A DNA stretch of 64,000 bases from Nocardioides sp. BGMRC 2183. GTDB taxonomy: Bacteria; Actinomycetota; Actinomycetes; Propionibacteriales; Nocardioidaceae. Location: the NCBI GenBank assembly GCA_008123405.1, contig VSSA01000006.1, positions 1 through 64,000 on the forward strand, given 5' to 3'. A model generated the notes under the pieces. That model was given only the letters and a program-made list of their open reading frames with translations, searched no databases and was not told the DNA's origin. A program made the translations under genes and the position numbers. Positions 17,225 through 26,196 of this stretch are shown in pieces (the stretch's first letter is position 1; each line of letters begins with the position of its first letter).

Positions 17225-18351
17225 CAAATGCCTCCTGTTGTCGGGCCCTCGGTGGGCTCGGTGGTGGAACTGGGGCCGCTGGTGCGTCCCGGGGAGTCTG
17301 GTGGTGCAGCGGTCGTCGAGGGGCGTCGGCCCACGGTCCAGGCCCGGGCGGCGAACGCGACGGCGACGATGATGATCAGGCCCTGCACGGTGTCGCGCCA
17401 GGTCGAGGCGACCTCGAGGACGGTGAGCAGGGTGAAGAGCAGCTCGAGGGCGAAGGCACCGGCGACAGCGGAGAGCACCCAGCCGCGGCCACCGCCCAGG
17501 ACGACGCCGCCGAGGACCACTGCGGTGATCGCGGCGAACTCGTAGCCTTCGCCGACAGTGGGGTGTACGCCGGCGTACCCGACGAGCAGGATGCCCGAGA
17601 CGGTGGCGGCCAGCGAGGAGAGCACGAAGGCGCGGGTGGTGACCCACCAGACGCGGGCGCCGGAGGTCCGGGCCGCGGCGGGGTTGTCGCCGACCGCGAG
17701 CAGGGTCCTGCCGAAGGGGCGTCGCATCAGCCACACCGCGGCCGCGGCCAGCACCACCAGCACGATCAACGGGTAGGGGATCACCTCGACGATCGGCACG
17801 TCCTCGACGACACCGCGCCCGATCTGGCGGAAGTCGTCGTTGGGCGGGGCGTCCGCGGCGCCGCCGGAGAGGTAGCGGACCAGCCCGAGCAGGGCCAGCA
17901 TCATCGCCAGCGTCACGATGAAGCTCGGCACCCGCAGCAGCGTGGTCAGCACTCCGTTGAGCAGGCCGATCCCGGCGCCGAGGGCGAGCATCAGCAGCAG
18001 GCCGGTGACGTTGCGGCCGGTGTCGTCGCCGATGTAGTTGCCGGCGATCACCACCTGGGCCGCGATCACCGCACCCATCGAAAGGTCGAACTCGCCGGCC
18101 ACGATCACGTAGTACTGCCCGATGGCGGCGATCGCGATCGGCGCGGTGCGACCCAGGAAGCGGATCAGCACGCCGGGGTCGCCGAAGTTGGGGTTGGCGA
18201 TCACGGTGGCGACCAGGAGGGCGAAGGCCAGCACGAAGACGGCGCCGCCCGGGGTGGTGGCCGCGGCGAGGAACCGCCCGAGCGGGGAGCGGGCGTGGGC
18301 GGGCAGCGTGCGGACGCGCTGCGCGACGTCGGTGCTCACCGGGCTGCTCAT
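17224..18351 (-). CDS. sugar ABC transporter permease (BPD_transp_2 family)
   Basis: The 375-residue RbsC-like integral membrane protein has about ten hydrophobic helices and the motif IGQYYVIVAGEFDLSMGAVIA, the family's conserved GGIDLSVG-type loop. VGDNPAAARTSGARVWWVTTRAF is the cytoplasmic loop that contacts the ATPase, and AAITAVVLGGVVLGGGRG is also typical. The C-terminal tail is Pro/Ser/Thr-rich and hydrophilic. It overlaps the preceding permease gene by 4 nt and the binding-protein gene by 1 nt. It pairs with the other permease as a heterodimeric channel. Confidence 0.94.
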   Translation of the reverse strand: MSSPVSTDVAQRVRTLPAHARSPLGRFLAAATTPGGAVFVLAFALLVATVIANPNFGDPGVLIRFLGRTAPIAIAAIGQYYVIVAGEFDLSMGAVIAAQVVIAGNYIGDDTGRNVTGLLLMLALGAGIGLLNGVLTTLLRVPSFIVTLAMMLALLGLVRYLSGGAADAPPNDDFRQIGRGVVEDVPIVEVIPYPLIVLVVLAAAAVWLMRRPFGRTLLAVGDNPAAARTSGARVWWVTTRAFVLSSLAATVSGILLVGYAGVHPTVGEGYEFAAITAVVLGGVVLGGGRGWVLSAVAGAFALELLFTLLTVLEVASTWRDTVQGLIIIVAVAFAARAWTVGRRPSTTAAPPDSPGRTSGPSSTTEPTEGPTTGGI

Positions 18352-19373
18352 CGCGCCTCCTCCAGGGCGGAGTCGAGGACCCCGGGTCGTTCGAACCGGG
18401 CCGGCCGACGGTCGATCTCACGGCGGGCGTAGACCGCGACCGCAGCGACGATCACCACGCCGCGGACCACGTTGCGCAGGAACGGATCGACCTGCATCAC
18501 TGCCATCACGTTGTCCATCACCGCGAAGATCGCGACACCTGCGATGGTGCCGGTGACGTTGCCCTTGCCGCCGGCCAACAGGGTGCCGCCGAGGACCACG
18601 GCGGCGATCGACATCAGGTCGTACTGCCCCTGGCTGCCGACGTTGGGGTTGCCGACCGAGAGTCGGGCGAGCAGCAGCAGTCCGGCGCAGCCGGCCAGGA
18701 CCGAGCAGAGCACGTGGGCGGCCAGCAGCGGGATCGTCGTACGGATGCCGGAGAGGCGGGCGACCTCGGCGTCGCCGCCGACGGCGTAGAGGTGATGGCC
18801 GAGTCGGGTACGACGCAGCAGCAGCACCGCACCGGCGGCACAGCCGAGCATGATCAGCGTGGAGACCGGCAGTGGTCCGATGAAGGAGATGCCGATCATC
18901 CGGAACGAGCTCGGCGCCGAGCCGTGGTTTCCCTGGTAGTTGGTGGCCAGGTAGCCGCTGATCATCAGTCCGGTGCCGAGGGAGGCGATGAAGCCGTGCA
19001 CCTTCAGCACGCTCACCACGAAGCCGTTCACCAGGCCGACCGCGGCGGCCACGCCGAGTCCGGCCAGCACACCCGGCAGCACGTTGCCGGTGTCGCCGGC
19101 CATGATGCCGCCGGAGACGACGCCGGTCAGGCTGGCCACGAACGGCACCGAGAGGTCCAGGCTGCCGCCCAGCACGACCAGGGTCTGCCCGATGGCGATG
19201 AAGCCCAGGATGCTCATCGCGGTGAGGATGTCGCGCAGGTTGCCGGTGGAGAAGAAGTTGCGGCCTTCGATCGCGGTCAGCACGGTGCCGAGGATGACGG
19301 CGCCGAGGAGGACCAGGCCGACGATCCCGGTGGAGGTCAGGCCGTGCAGTCGACCGCCGGTGCGGGTGCTCAT
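18348..19373 (-). CDS. sugar ABC transporter permease (BPD_transp_2 family)
   Basis: The 341-residue RbsC-like permease shows IGQTLVVLGGSLDLSVPFVA for the DLSVG loop, AVGGDAEVARLSGIRT for the ATPase-contacting EAA-like loop, and MSIAAVVLGGTLLAGGKGNV. It is clearly homologous to, but divergent from, the neighbouring permease, so the importer is probably a heterodimer. The start overlaps the ATPase stop by 4 nt (ATGA) and its stop overlaps the next start by 4 nt. Confidence 0.94.
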   Translation of the reverse strand: MSTRTGGRLHGLTSTGIVGLVLLGAVILGTVLTAIEGRNFFSTGNLRDILTAMSILGFIAIGQTLVVLGGSLDLSVPFVASLTGVVSGGIMAGDTGNVLPGVLAGLGVAAAVGLVNGFVVSVLKVHGFIASLGTGLMISGYLATNYQGNHGSAPSSFRMIGISFIGPLPVSTLIMLGCAAGAVLLLRRTRLGHHLYAVGGDAEVARLSGIRTTIPLLAAHVLCSVLAGCAGLLLLARLSVGNPNVGSQGQYDLMSIAAVVLGGTLLAGGKGNVTGTIAGVAIFAVMDNVMAVMQVDPFLRNVVRGVVIVAAVAVYARREIDRRPARFERPGVLDSALEEAR

Positions 19374-20941
19374 GCGGGGTCCTCGATGCGTTCGTCCCCG
19401 GGTCGCTCCAGGGCACCGGTGGCCAGTTGCAGCACGGTCTCCTCGCTGGAGCCGGCAGGCAGTTCCCCAGCGATGCGACCGTCGCGCATCACCACGATCC
19501 GGTCCGACATCCCGATCACCTCGGGCAGCTCGGAGGAGACCATCAGCACGGCGACACCCTCCGCGGCCAGCACCCGCATCAGCTCATAGATCGAGTGCTT
19601 GGCGCCGACGTCGATGCCGCGAGTCGGCTCGTCCATCAGCATCACCCGCGGCTCGGTGGCCAGCCACCGCGCCAGCACCACCTTCTGCTGGTTGCCGCCG
19701 GAGAGGAACTGGACCTCCTGGTCGAGGGCACGCGCGGCGACCGCCAGGTTGGAGAGCAGCCCGGGGATCTCGCGGCGCGCGCGGGGGGTGCGGAACGGGA
19801 AGACCGCGCGGACCGGGCCGAGCGCGTTGTCCAGGATCGACTGGTTGAGCGCGAGTCCGGTGGCCTTGCGATCCTCGGTGATCATCGCCAGCCCGGAGCG
19901 TACGGCGGCGCGTGGCGAGCCCGGCCGGGTGGCGCGCTGGTCGACCCGCATCTCGCCGCGGGTGAAGGGCTGGACGCCGAAGATGGCCTCCATCAACTCG
20001 GTGCGTCCGGAGCCTTGGAGACCGGCGATCCCCACGATCTCGCCGGCACGCAGCGTCAGGTCGATCCCGTCGACGTACCCGTTGCCGGCGCCGCGCAGCT
20101 CCAGTCGTGGCTCGCCCACCTCCGTCCCCGGTGCTGGGTCCGGGAAGAAGGCGGTCATCTCGCGGCCGACCATCAAGCGCACCAGCTCGCCCGCGTCGAG
20201 CTCCTCGGCGGGCCGGCTGGCCACCTGGCGGCCGTCCTTGAGCACGGTGATGGTGTCGCAGAGATCGAAGATCTCCTTGAGTCGGTGCGAGACGTAGAGG
20301 ATCGCGACGCCGCGGCCGGTGAGCTCTTCGATGATCCGGTAGAGCAGCTGGACCTCGTGGTCGGCCAGGGCGGCGGTGGGCTCGTCCATGGAGATGATCC
20401 GGGCGTCGTAGGAGACCGCCTTGGCGATCTCGACCACCTGTTGCTCGGCCACCGACAGGCTGCGTACCGACTGCTGGGGACGGAGTCCGTCGACGCCGAG
20501 CTGGTCGAGCAGGTCGCGGGTGTCGCGATGCATCCGGGCCACGTCGACCAGCCCGTGTCGCCGGGGCTCCCGGCCCAGCCAGATGTTCTGGGCCACCGAG
20601 CGTTCGGGGAGCAGGTTGAACTCCTGGAACACCGTGGAGATGCCCGCGTGCTGGGCCTGGAGCGGGTGGCTGAAGGTGACCTCGTCGCCCTCGAGCTCAA
20701 CGGTCCCCGCGTCGGCGGCGTGCACCCCGGCGAGGATCTTCATCAGGGTCGACTTGCCGGCGCCGTTCTCGCCGACCAGCCCGTGCACCTGGCCGGCGCA
20801 CAGGTCGAGATCGACATCGGCGAGCACGGTGTGGCCGACGAACGACTTGGTCAGGCCGCGGGCGCGGAGGAGGACCGGCGCCTCGTCGCCGCTGGCGAAG
20901 GGGCCGGTCCTGGCGTCGGGCGCCGCCGGTGATCGGGTCAC
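19370..20941 (-). CDS. sugar ABC transporter ATPase with two nucleotide-binding domains
   Basis: The 523-residue RbsA/XylG-type tandem ATPase has a first domain with Walker A GENGAGKS at 57-64, a signature-like SVAEQQVVEIAKA, and Walker B IISMDEPTAAL. The second domain has the usual degenerate Walker A (GLQGSGRTEL), signature LSGGNQQKVVLARWL and Walker B LMDEPTRGID. It powers uptake through the two permeases. GTG 20941 was chosen over the longer in-frame GTG 20968 because CACAGT lies 6 nt upstream of it, with TCGACA 18 bp further, giving a credible leaderless promoter. The longer start would sit inside the putative operator. Confidence 0.93.
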   Translation of the reverse strand: MTRSPAAPDARTGPFASGDEAPVLLRARGLTKSFVGHTVLADVDLDLCAGQVHGLVGENGAGKSTLMKILAGVHAADAGTVELEGDEVTFSHPLQAQHAGISTVFQEFNLLPERSVAQNIWLGREPRRHGLVDVARMHRDTRDLLDQLGVDGLRPQQSVRSLSVAEQQVVEIAKAVSYDARIISMDEPTAALADHEVQLLYRIIEELTGRGVAILYVSHRLKEIFDLCDTITVLKDGRQVASRPAEELDAGELVRLMVGREMTAFFPDPAPGTEVGEPRLELRGAGNGYVDGIDLTLRAGEIVGIAGLQGSGRTELMEAIFGVQPFTRGEMRVDQRATRPGSPRAAVRSGLAMITEDRKATGLALNQSILDNALGPVRAVFPFRTPRARREIPGLLSNLAVAARALDQEVQFLSGGNQQKVVLARWLATEPRVMLMDEPTRGIDVGAKHSIYELMRVLAAEGVAVLMVSSELPEVIGMSDRIVVMRDGRIAGELPAGSSEETVLQLATGALERPGDERIEDPA

Positions 20942-20947
20942 GGGAGC

Positions 20948-20992
20948 ACTGTGACACGCATCACGCACTTCTGTCGAGAGTTAGTCAGAAGT
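20948..20992 (-). promoter_or_regulatory. sugar operon promoter with overlapping inverted repeat
   Basis: On the minus strand, TCGACA (20977-20972) and CACAGT (20953-20948) are 18 bp apart, and the -10 lies 6 nt before GTG 20941. A perfect 7-bp inverted repeat, ACTTCTG (20967-20973) and CAGAAGT (20986-20992), covers the -35 and is a good candidate operator for the divergent ROK regulator. A further half-site GAAGTG lies at 21010-21015, nearer the ROK gene. Confidence 0.6.
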
Positions 20993-21036
20993 CGTTAGGT
21001 AGACGTGTCGAAGTGCCCCGTGGTTGACTCCGCAGC

Positions 21037-22221
21037 GTGCGCGCCAGTGACGTCTTCGACCTCCTCCGGGACGGTCAGCCGCGCACCCGCGCGCAGCTCG
21101 CGGAGGTCACCGGCCTGGCTCGGTCGACGGTCTCGGCGCGGCTCGAGGCGCTGATGCGGCTGGGGCTGGTGGTGCCCGTGGAGGGGGTCTCCACCGGCGG
21201 CCGCCCGCCGGCGCTGCTGACCTTCAATCCCGGCGCGCGGGTGGTGGTCGGCGTGGATCTCGGCGCCACCCACGCCCGCGCCGCGATCGCCGATCTGGAC
21301 GGGCGCGTCCTCGGCGAGCGCGGCACGCTGCTCGACATCGCCGAGGGACCCGAGCCGGTGCTCGCCTGGGTGGAGCAGATCATCCGCGAGCTGCTGACCG
21401 AACAGCGACGGCCGGTTGCCGACCTGGTCGCCGTCGGCATCGGCCTGCCGGGGCCGGTCGAGCACTCCACCGGACGCGCGATCAATCCGCCGATCATGCC
21501 GGGGTGGGACCGGTACGACGTGCCGGCGGCGGTGCAGCGAGCCTTCGCCGTACCGGTGCTGGTCGACAACGACGTCAACATCATGGCCCTCGGCGAGCAG
21601 CACGCCCATCTGCGCGAGGTCGGCGACCTGGTCTTCATCAAGGTCGGCACCGGCATCGGCGCCGGCATCATCTCCGGCGGGGCCCTCCAGCGCGGCGCCC
21701 AGGGCACCGCTGGCGACCTCGGCCACGTCCAGGTGGCCCGCGCCTCCGACGTGACCTGCCGGTGCGGCAACCAGGGTTGCCTGGAGGCGATCGCCGCGGT
21801 CCCGGCCGTCGCCGCCGCGGTCCGTGCTGCCGGTGTCGAGGTGCCGGGCGACCACGATGTGGTCGACCTGGTGCGGGCGGGGGACAAGGCAGCGGTCCAG
21901 GCGGTGCGCCAGGCAGGTCGCGACCTCGGCGAGGTGCTGGCCACCCTGGTCAACCTGGTCAACCCGTCCTCGATCGTGATCGGCGGCTCGTTGGCGACCG
22001 CCGGCGAGGGCCTGCTCGCCGGCATCCGCGAGGTCGTCTACCGCCGCTCCTTGCCGCTGGCCACCGAGCACCTCCAGATCACCACCTCCCGCGCCGGTGA
22101 GCGCGCCGGCGTGATCGGCGCCGCCGCCCTCGCCATCAGCCACGTCCTCGCCCCCGAATCCATCGACGCCGCCGTCGACAGCGGCGCCAACGTCGTTGAG
22201 TTGGGGGTTCGGGCCCGTTGA
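21037..22221 (+). CDS. ROK-family transcriptional repressor
   Basis: The 394-residue protein has an N-terminal winged HTH (about 5-60: DVFDLLRDGQPRTRAQLAEV, GLARSTVSARLEALMRLGLV), then a sugar-kinase-like ROK domain. This has DLGATHARAAIADLDGR, VDNDVNIMALGE, IKVGTGIGAGII and the zinc-site cluster CRCGNQGCLEA. ROK repressors such as NagC and Mlc leave DNA when they bind a sugar or a partner. Being divergent from the ABC operon with a palindrome between, it probably controls both. The stop TGA (22219-22221) lies in the second copy of a 22-bp tandem repeat, so the C-terminal residues VELGVRAR are repeat-encoded. Confidence 0.92.
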   Translation: MRASDVFDLLRDGQPRTRAQLAEVTGLARSTVSARLEALMRLGLVVPVEGVSTGGRPPALLTFNPGARVVVGVDLGATHARAAIADLDGRVLGERGTLLDIAEGPEPVLAWVEQIIRELLTEQRRPVADLVAVGIGLPGPVEHSTGRAINPPIMPGWDRYDVPAAVQRAFAVPVLVDNDVNIMALGEQHAHLREVGDLVFIKVGTGIGAGIISGGALQRGAQGTAGDLGHVQVARASDVTCRCGNQGCLEAIAAVPAVAAAVRAAGVEVPGDHDVVDLVRAGDKAAVQAVRQAGRDLGEVLATLVNLVNPSSIVIGGSLATAGEGLLAGIREVVYRRSLPLATEHLQITTSRAGERAGVIGAAALAISHVLAPESIDAAVDSGANVVELGVRAR

Positions 22222-22239
22222 GTTGGGGGTTCGGGCCCG
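22196..22239 (+). repeat. exact tandem duplication of a 22-bp unit at the ROK gene 3' end
   Basis: Two identical adjacent copies, 22196-22217 and 22218-22239, begin TTGAGTTGGGGG and end GGGCCCG. The ROK stop codon sits at the beginning of copy two. The unit is G-rich and not self-complementary. Confidence 0.9.
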
Positions 22240-22353
22240 TCGATCGTCCCCTCGGGACAGGCGGCTCCGCGGTCGGCGCGCTCTGCCTCGGCGGCGTGGG
22301 CCGCGGCTGACCGCAACTGTGGAGGGCGTCGGCGGACGGAGGGAGTGCGCGGC

Positions 22354-22359
22354 TAGGGT
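22354..22359 (+). promoter_or_regulatory. -10-like TAGGGT 6 nt before dinG GTG
   Basis: TAGGGT is followed by 6 nt and GTG 22366, compatible with a leaderless dinG mRNA. No SOS box was recognised here. Confidence 0.45.
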
Positions 22360-22365
22360 TCTCGG

Positions 22366-24372
22366 GTGTCCGCAGCGCCGTCCGAGTCCTCCCCGAGCAG
22401 CCCGGTCCGCGACACGCTGGCGGCCGCTGTCGACGCGCTCGGCGGTCAGCAGCGCGACGGCCAGGTAGCCATGGCCGAGGCGGTCGCGGCGGCGATGACC
22501 GACCGTCGCCACCTGCTGGTTCAGGCCGGCACCGGCACCGGGAAATCCCTCGGCTACTTGGTCCCGGCGCTGCTCCACCACGATCGGGTAGTGGTCGCGA
22601 CCGCGACCCTGGCGCTCCAGCACCAGCTGGTGGAGCGCGACCTGCCACGGTTGATCGAAGCGGTCGGCACCGTCCCCGGCGTGGACAGCTCGTACGCCGT
22701 CCTCAAGGGCCGTTCGAACTACGCGTGCCTGCACCGGGTCCGTGAGGGTGCCCCCGACGACCAGGGCGAGTTGATCCGCTCCGAGGACGCCCTCGGCGCG
22801 ATGGGCAAGAAGGTGCTCGAGCTGCGTGAGTGGGCGGAGGAGCAAGCCACCGACGGTGGGTCCGGCGAGAAGGACGCCGCGCCTCGGCACACGGAGAAGG
22901 AGTGGCGCCAGGTCAGTGTCACCCATCGGGAGTGCCTTGGTGCCGCCAAGTGTCCGTTCGGTGAGGAGTGCTTCGCCGAACGGGCGAAGGAGAAGGCGCA
23001 GCGTTCCCATCTGATCGTGACCAACCACTCGTTGCTCGCGATCGACGCGGTCGAGGGCGTGCCGATGATCCCCGACTACGACACGGTGGTGATCGACGAG
23101 GCCCATGAGTTGGTCGCCCGGGTCACCCAGGCGGCGACCGACGAGCTCTGGGTCGCCGAGGTCGAGAGGACCGCGCGCCGGGCGATGCGGCATGCCGACG
23201 GTGATGCACCCAACGACCTGGCCGACGCTGCCGACGCGCTGCGTTCGGCGATCGCAGAGGTTCGCCCGGGGCGCTTCGACGTCGTACCCGAGGAGTTGGC
23301 GGATGCCCTGGCCCTGGTGCGCGACGCCGCCCGTGCCTGCGTCTCGGGCTTCCCCAAGCAGAAGGCCGACGAGGCCGATGCAGCCTTCACCCAGGCCAAG
23401 GGGGCGGTCCAGGAGCTCTTCGCGACGACCGAGCGGATGGCGGCCGGCTCCGATGCCGATGTGCTGTGGCTGACCGAGGGCACCGATCGGCTGCCGCCCC
23501 GCCTGTGCATCGCGCCGCTCCAGGTGTGGGGTCAGATGCGCGACAAGCTGCTCACCGACAAGACCGCGGTGATGACCTCGGCGACGCTGATGCTCGGCGG
23601 TGACTTCAACTCGGTCGCCACCAGCGTCGGCCTCAAGCCGACCGAGCGTGCGGAGGCGGGGTCTTCGGTCGGCGAGGTGCGCGACGGTGTCGAGCCGTGG
23701 GTCGGCATCGACGCCGGCAGCCCGTTCGACTATCCCCGCCAGGGCATCTTGTACGTCGCCCGCCGCCTCCCGCCGCCGGGACGTGATGGCCTCGGCAAGG
23801 CCCAGCTCGACGAGATCGTCGAACTCGTCGACGCCGCCGACGGCCGAGCACTGGGGCTCTTCTCGAGCCGGCGCGCCGCCGAGACCGCCGCCGAGGAGGT
23901 ACGACGCCGGCTGCCCCACCTGACCACGCTGGCCCAGGGCGACGCCCAGCTGCCCGAGCTCGCGCGCCAGTTCGTCGCCGACCCGCACACCATCCTGTTC
24001 GGCACCCTCGGGCTGTGGCAGGGACTCGACGTACCGGGGGACACCTGTCAGCTGGTGCTGATCGATCGGATCCCGTTCCCGCGCCCGGACGACCCGCTGA
24101 TGAGCGCGCGGCAGCGGGCTGCGGACAAGGCAGGCGGCAACGGCTTCATGCAGGTCGCGGCCACCCATGCGGCGCTGTTGCTGGCCCAGGGGACCGGACG
24201 GCTGATCCGCACGCACGCGGATCGCGGCGTGGTCGCGGTGCTCGACCCGCGGCTGGCCACCGCGCGCTACGGCGGATTCCTCAAGGCGAGCCTGCCACCC
24301 ATGTGGCCGACCACCGACCCGGACGTGGTCCGCAAGGCGCTGGCTCGGCTGGCTGGCTCGACCACCGCTTGA
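22366..24372 (+). CDS. dinG: ATP-dependent DNA helicase, DinG/XPD-like
   Basis: The 668-residue superfamily-2 iron-sulfur helicase has Walker A QAGTGTGKS at 53-61. Four cysteines (Cys121, Cys190, Cys196, Cys202) in the spacing of the XPD/DinG 4Fe-4S cluster follow. The DEAH box is in YDTVVIDEAHELVARV, and late motifs include MTSATLMLGGDF, ALGLFSSRRAAE, and QGTGRLIRTHADRGVVAVLD (motif VI). It should unwind 5'-tailed duplexes, D-loops and R-loops during repair. The GTG start is close to the P-loop, as in actinobacterial homologues. Its stop is inside the left arm of a convergent hairpin (24371-24416). Confidence 0.93.
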   Translation: MSAAPSESSPSSPVRDTLAAAVDALGGQQRDGQVAMAEAVAAAMTDRRHLLVQAGTGTGKSLGYLVPALLHHDRVVVATATLALQHQLVERDLPRLIEAVGTVPGVDSSYAVLKGRSNYACLHRVREGAPDDQGELIRSEDALGAMGKKVLELREWAEEQATDGGSGEKDAAPRHTEKEWRQVSVTHRECLGAAKCPFGEECFAERAKEKAQRSHLIVTNHSLLAIDAVEGVPMIPDYDTVVIDEAHELVARVTQAATDELWVAEVERTARRAMRHADGDAPNDLADAADALRSAIAEVRPGRFDVVPEELADALALVRDAARACVSGFPKQKADEADAAFTQAKGAVQELFATTERMAAGSDADVLWLTEGTDRLPPRLCIAPLQVWGQMRDKLLTDKTAVMTSATLMLGGDFNSVATSVGLKPTERAEAGSSVGEVRDGVEPWVGIDAGSPFDYPRQGILYVARRLPPPGRDGLGKAQLDEIVELVDAADGRALGLFSSRRAAETAAEEVRRRLPHLTTLAQGDAQLPELARQFVADPHTILFGTLGLWQGLDVPGDTCQLVLIDRIPFPRPDDPLMSARQRAADKAGGNGFMQVAATHAALLLAQGTGRLIRTHADRGVVAVLDPRLATARYGGFLKASLPPMWPTTDPDVVRKALARLAGSTTA

Positions 24373-24416
24373 CCGGCACGGGCTACGGACAGGCCGGCGC
24401 CGGGCCAGAGCCGGTC
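24371..24416. terminator. convergent hairpin overlapping both stop codons
   Basis: GACCGGC (24371-24377) pairs with GCCGGTC (24410-24416) across a 32-nt, GC-rich loop. Each arm overlaps the stop codon of one of the two convergent genes. The long loop makes it weaker than the other hairpins in the window. Confidence 0.45.
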
Positions 24417-26196
24417 AGCGGACCAGTGCGGCGCGCACCCACTGCTGGCGGTTGTCGTCCTTGGGCCGGCCCTGGCAGGTGCGACTCCAGGCGTAGCCCA
24501 GGTTGCACCGATAGCGAGTGCTGGCGTTGACGATGGTGATCTCGATCCACTGGACCTTGGCTCGACGGAAGTCGAACCGCTTGAACCGCTCGCCGTTCTT
24601 CTTCAGCCCGAGTCGCTGCGAGGTGGCCGGCGCGCCGCGCTCCTTGATCGTGGCGATCACGGCGCCGCCCTGCGCCCGGCTGTTCAGGTCGACCCCGACC
24701 CGCAGGCCCCACTTCCCGGCCGCGCCGGGCACGAACCGATAGTGCCGTGCCGCGAGATGGTCCAGACGGGAGCGGTGCACGGTGCGCACGCGCTTCTTCG
24801 TCAGCTTCACCCGCTTGCTCAGCTTGGGGGTCGGGTACTTGTTGGCGGCGGCTTCGTCGTAGGTGCGGTTCGGTCGGCGGTTGTCGGCGGCGAATCGCGG
24901 GAAGATCGTGTTCAGGCTGGTGCCGCGCGCCTTCAGCGCCTGCTCCACCGCCTGCACGCTGTAGTAGCGCTTCGCGCCCGTACCGCTGTGGGCGAGTGAC
25001 TCCCAGATCTCGCGGACCAGGTCGGGCAGGCCGGCTGTGGCCGCTGGGTAGCGGTCGGTGAGATAGCGGAAGAAGATCCAGGCGCCGTAGTGGGCGGAGC
25101 CGCCGAAGGTGTCCAGCGACTGCGCGGGTCGACCGAGGGGTCCGTGGCGCAGGTAGTTCACGTTGTCGTTGACGTCGTCGTAGACGTAGTCCTCGACCCA
25201 GGTGGCGGTCGCCTCCAGGATCCAGGAGTCCTCGTCGACGTCGTAGGCGTACTGGACGGCGTGGAAGTACTCGTGCGCCGCGGTGACCTGCAGGTTGCCC
25301 AACGGGGTGTGTGAGCCGAACTCGTCGGCGGCGTAGTCGTTGTCGAGCACGCAGTAGGCCCAGCTGGCGACGTGCGCGGTGCCGTCCTTGTCATCCTCGA
25401 GCACGGCCGGGTCGTCGGTGGTGCAGTAGCCGTAGAGACCCTGCTGGCCGATCTCCCCGAGGTAGATGTCGGGCAGGTCGTTGCCACCGAGACCGTCATC
25501 GGCCATCACCGACCGATAGCCGGCGTCCGCATACGTGCCGACCACGTGGCCCATCTCCTGCAGCACGACCTCGACGTAGTCGGGGGTGCCGTCATCGGCG
25601 GTGCCGCTCCAGTTGCCGCCCGGCCCGTCATCCTCGGGCGGGACCGCGTTGTAGCTGTCACCCTTCTCGCCGGCTCCCACCGCGGCACCCTTGTTGACCC
25701 AGTGCACGCAGACCACGTCGGAGCACTGGCTCTTGGGGGTGGCGGCCTCGCGGTAGCAGGTGACGTCCCCGTAGGCGCCGTGCAGCGTGCAGGCGCCGGT
25801 GCTGCCGTCGCCTGCCGGGCGGGCGAGCAGTCGTTCGGCCTCTGCGCGCTCCGCACCCGTCAGCGAGCTGGCCCGGGTCGCGAGGTCGCGCAAGGCAAGG
25901 GTGAGGTCCGACTCCGAGACGCCGGCGAGCGCGGCGTCGGTGGAGGCCCCTGGTCCGGCTGCACCGGGGTCCGCGGTGCCGTCGGCGAGCAACTGCTCCA
26001 CCGTCTCGAGGGCATCCTCGGCCAGTTCGACGGGGTCGCCCGGCACGCCCGGATCCGTGGGGTCGGTCGGTGAGCCGGCAATCCCCGGATTGTCGGCGGG
26101 AGCGGGTGCCGCGCTGGCCGCTGGCACACCGACCAGAAGGAGCGCGGCGGCCGTGACGAGGGCGGCGCCGAGCGACGCCGTACGACGAGAGCGCAA
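24415..26196 (-). CDS. secreted MXAN_6640-type putative zinc metalloprotease
   Basis: The 593-residue secreted protein has a signal peptide (LRSRRTASLGAALVTAAALL ending ASAAPAPA), a Pro/Gly/Asp-rich linker and an N-terminal helical region (about 60-115). The catalytic domain has HEYFH at 308-312 (HExxH) followed by VQYAYDVDEDSWILEATATW, where the downstream Glu fits a gluzincin-like ligand. This resembles the MXAN_6640 family of putative metalloproteases. A C-terminal beta domain (about 490-593) has RYRCNLGYAWSRTC. The start is a TTG (26196-26194) with AGGAG 5 nt upstream. No ATG or GTG gives as good a signal peptide, so this is a TTG-start gene. Paired cysteines suggest disulfides. Confidence 0.82.
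   Translation of the reverse strand: MRSRRTASLGAALVTAAALLLVGVPAASAAPAPADNPGIAGSPTDPTDPGVPGDPVELAEDALETVEQLLADGTADPGAAGPGASTDAALAGVSESDLTLALRDLATRASSLTGAERAEAERLLARPAGDGSTGACTLHGAYGDVTCYREAATPKSQCSDVVCVHWVNKGAAVGAGEKGDSYNAVPPEDDGPGGNWSGTADDGTPDYVEVVLQEMGHVVGTYADAGYRSVMADDGLGGNDLPDIYLGEIGQQGLYGYCTTDDPAVLEDDKDGTAHVASWAYCVLDNDYAADEFGSHTPLGNLQVTAAHEYFHAVQYAYDVDEDSWILEATATWVEDYVYDDVNDNVNYLRHGPLGRPAQSLDTFGGSAHYGAWIFFRYLTDRYPAATAGLPDLVREIWESLAHSGTGAKRYYSVQAVEQALKARGTSLNTIFPRFAADNRRPNRTYDEAAANKYPTPKLSKRVKLTKKRVRTVHRSRLDHLAARHYRFVPGAAGKWGLRVGVDLNSRAQGGAVIATIKERGAPATSQRLGLKKNGERFKRFDFRRAKVQWIEITIVNASTRYRCNLGYAWSRTCQGRPKDDNRQQWVRAALVR

Noticed and set aside
20942-20968. Longer start (GTG 20968) for the ABC ATPase
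   Set aside because: It would lie within the inverted repeat and downstream of no -10 or ribosome site, whereas GTG 20941 has a spaced promoter 6 nt upstream.
20995-24216. A 1073-codon open frame on the minus strand across the ROK and dinG genes
   Set aside because: It mirrors the codon phase of two clear plus-strand genes with conserved motifs. Its translation is Arg/Gly/His/Asp-rich with no domain pattern, which is typical of antisense shadow frames in high-GC DNA.
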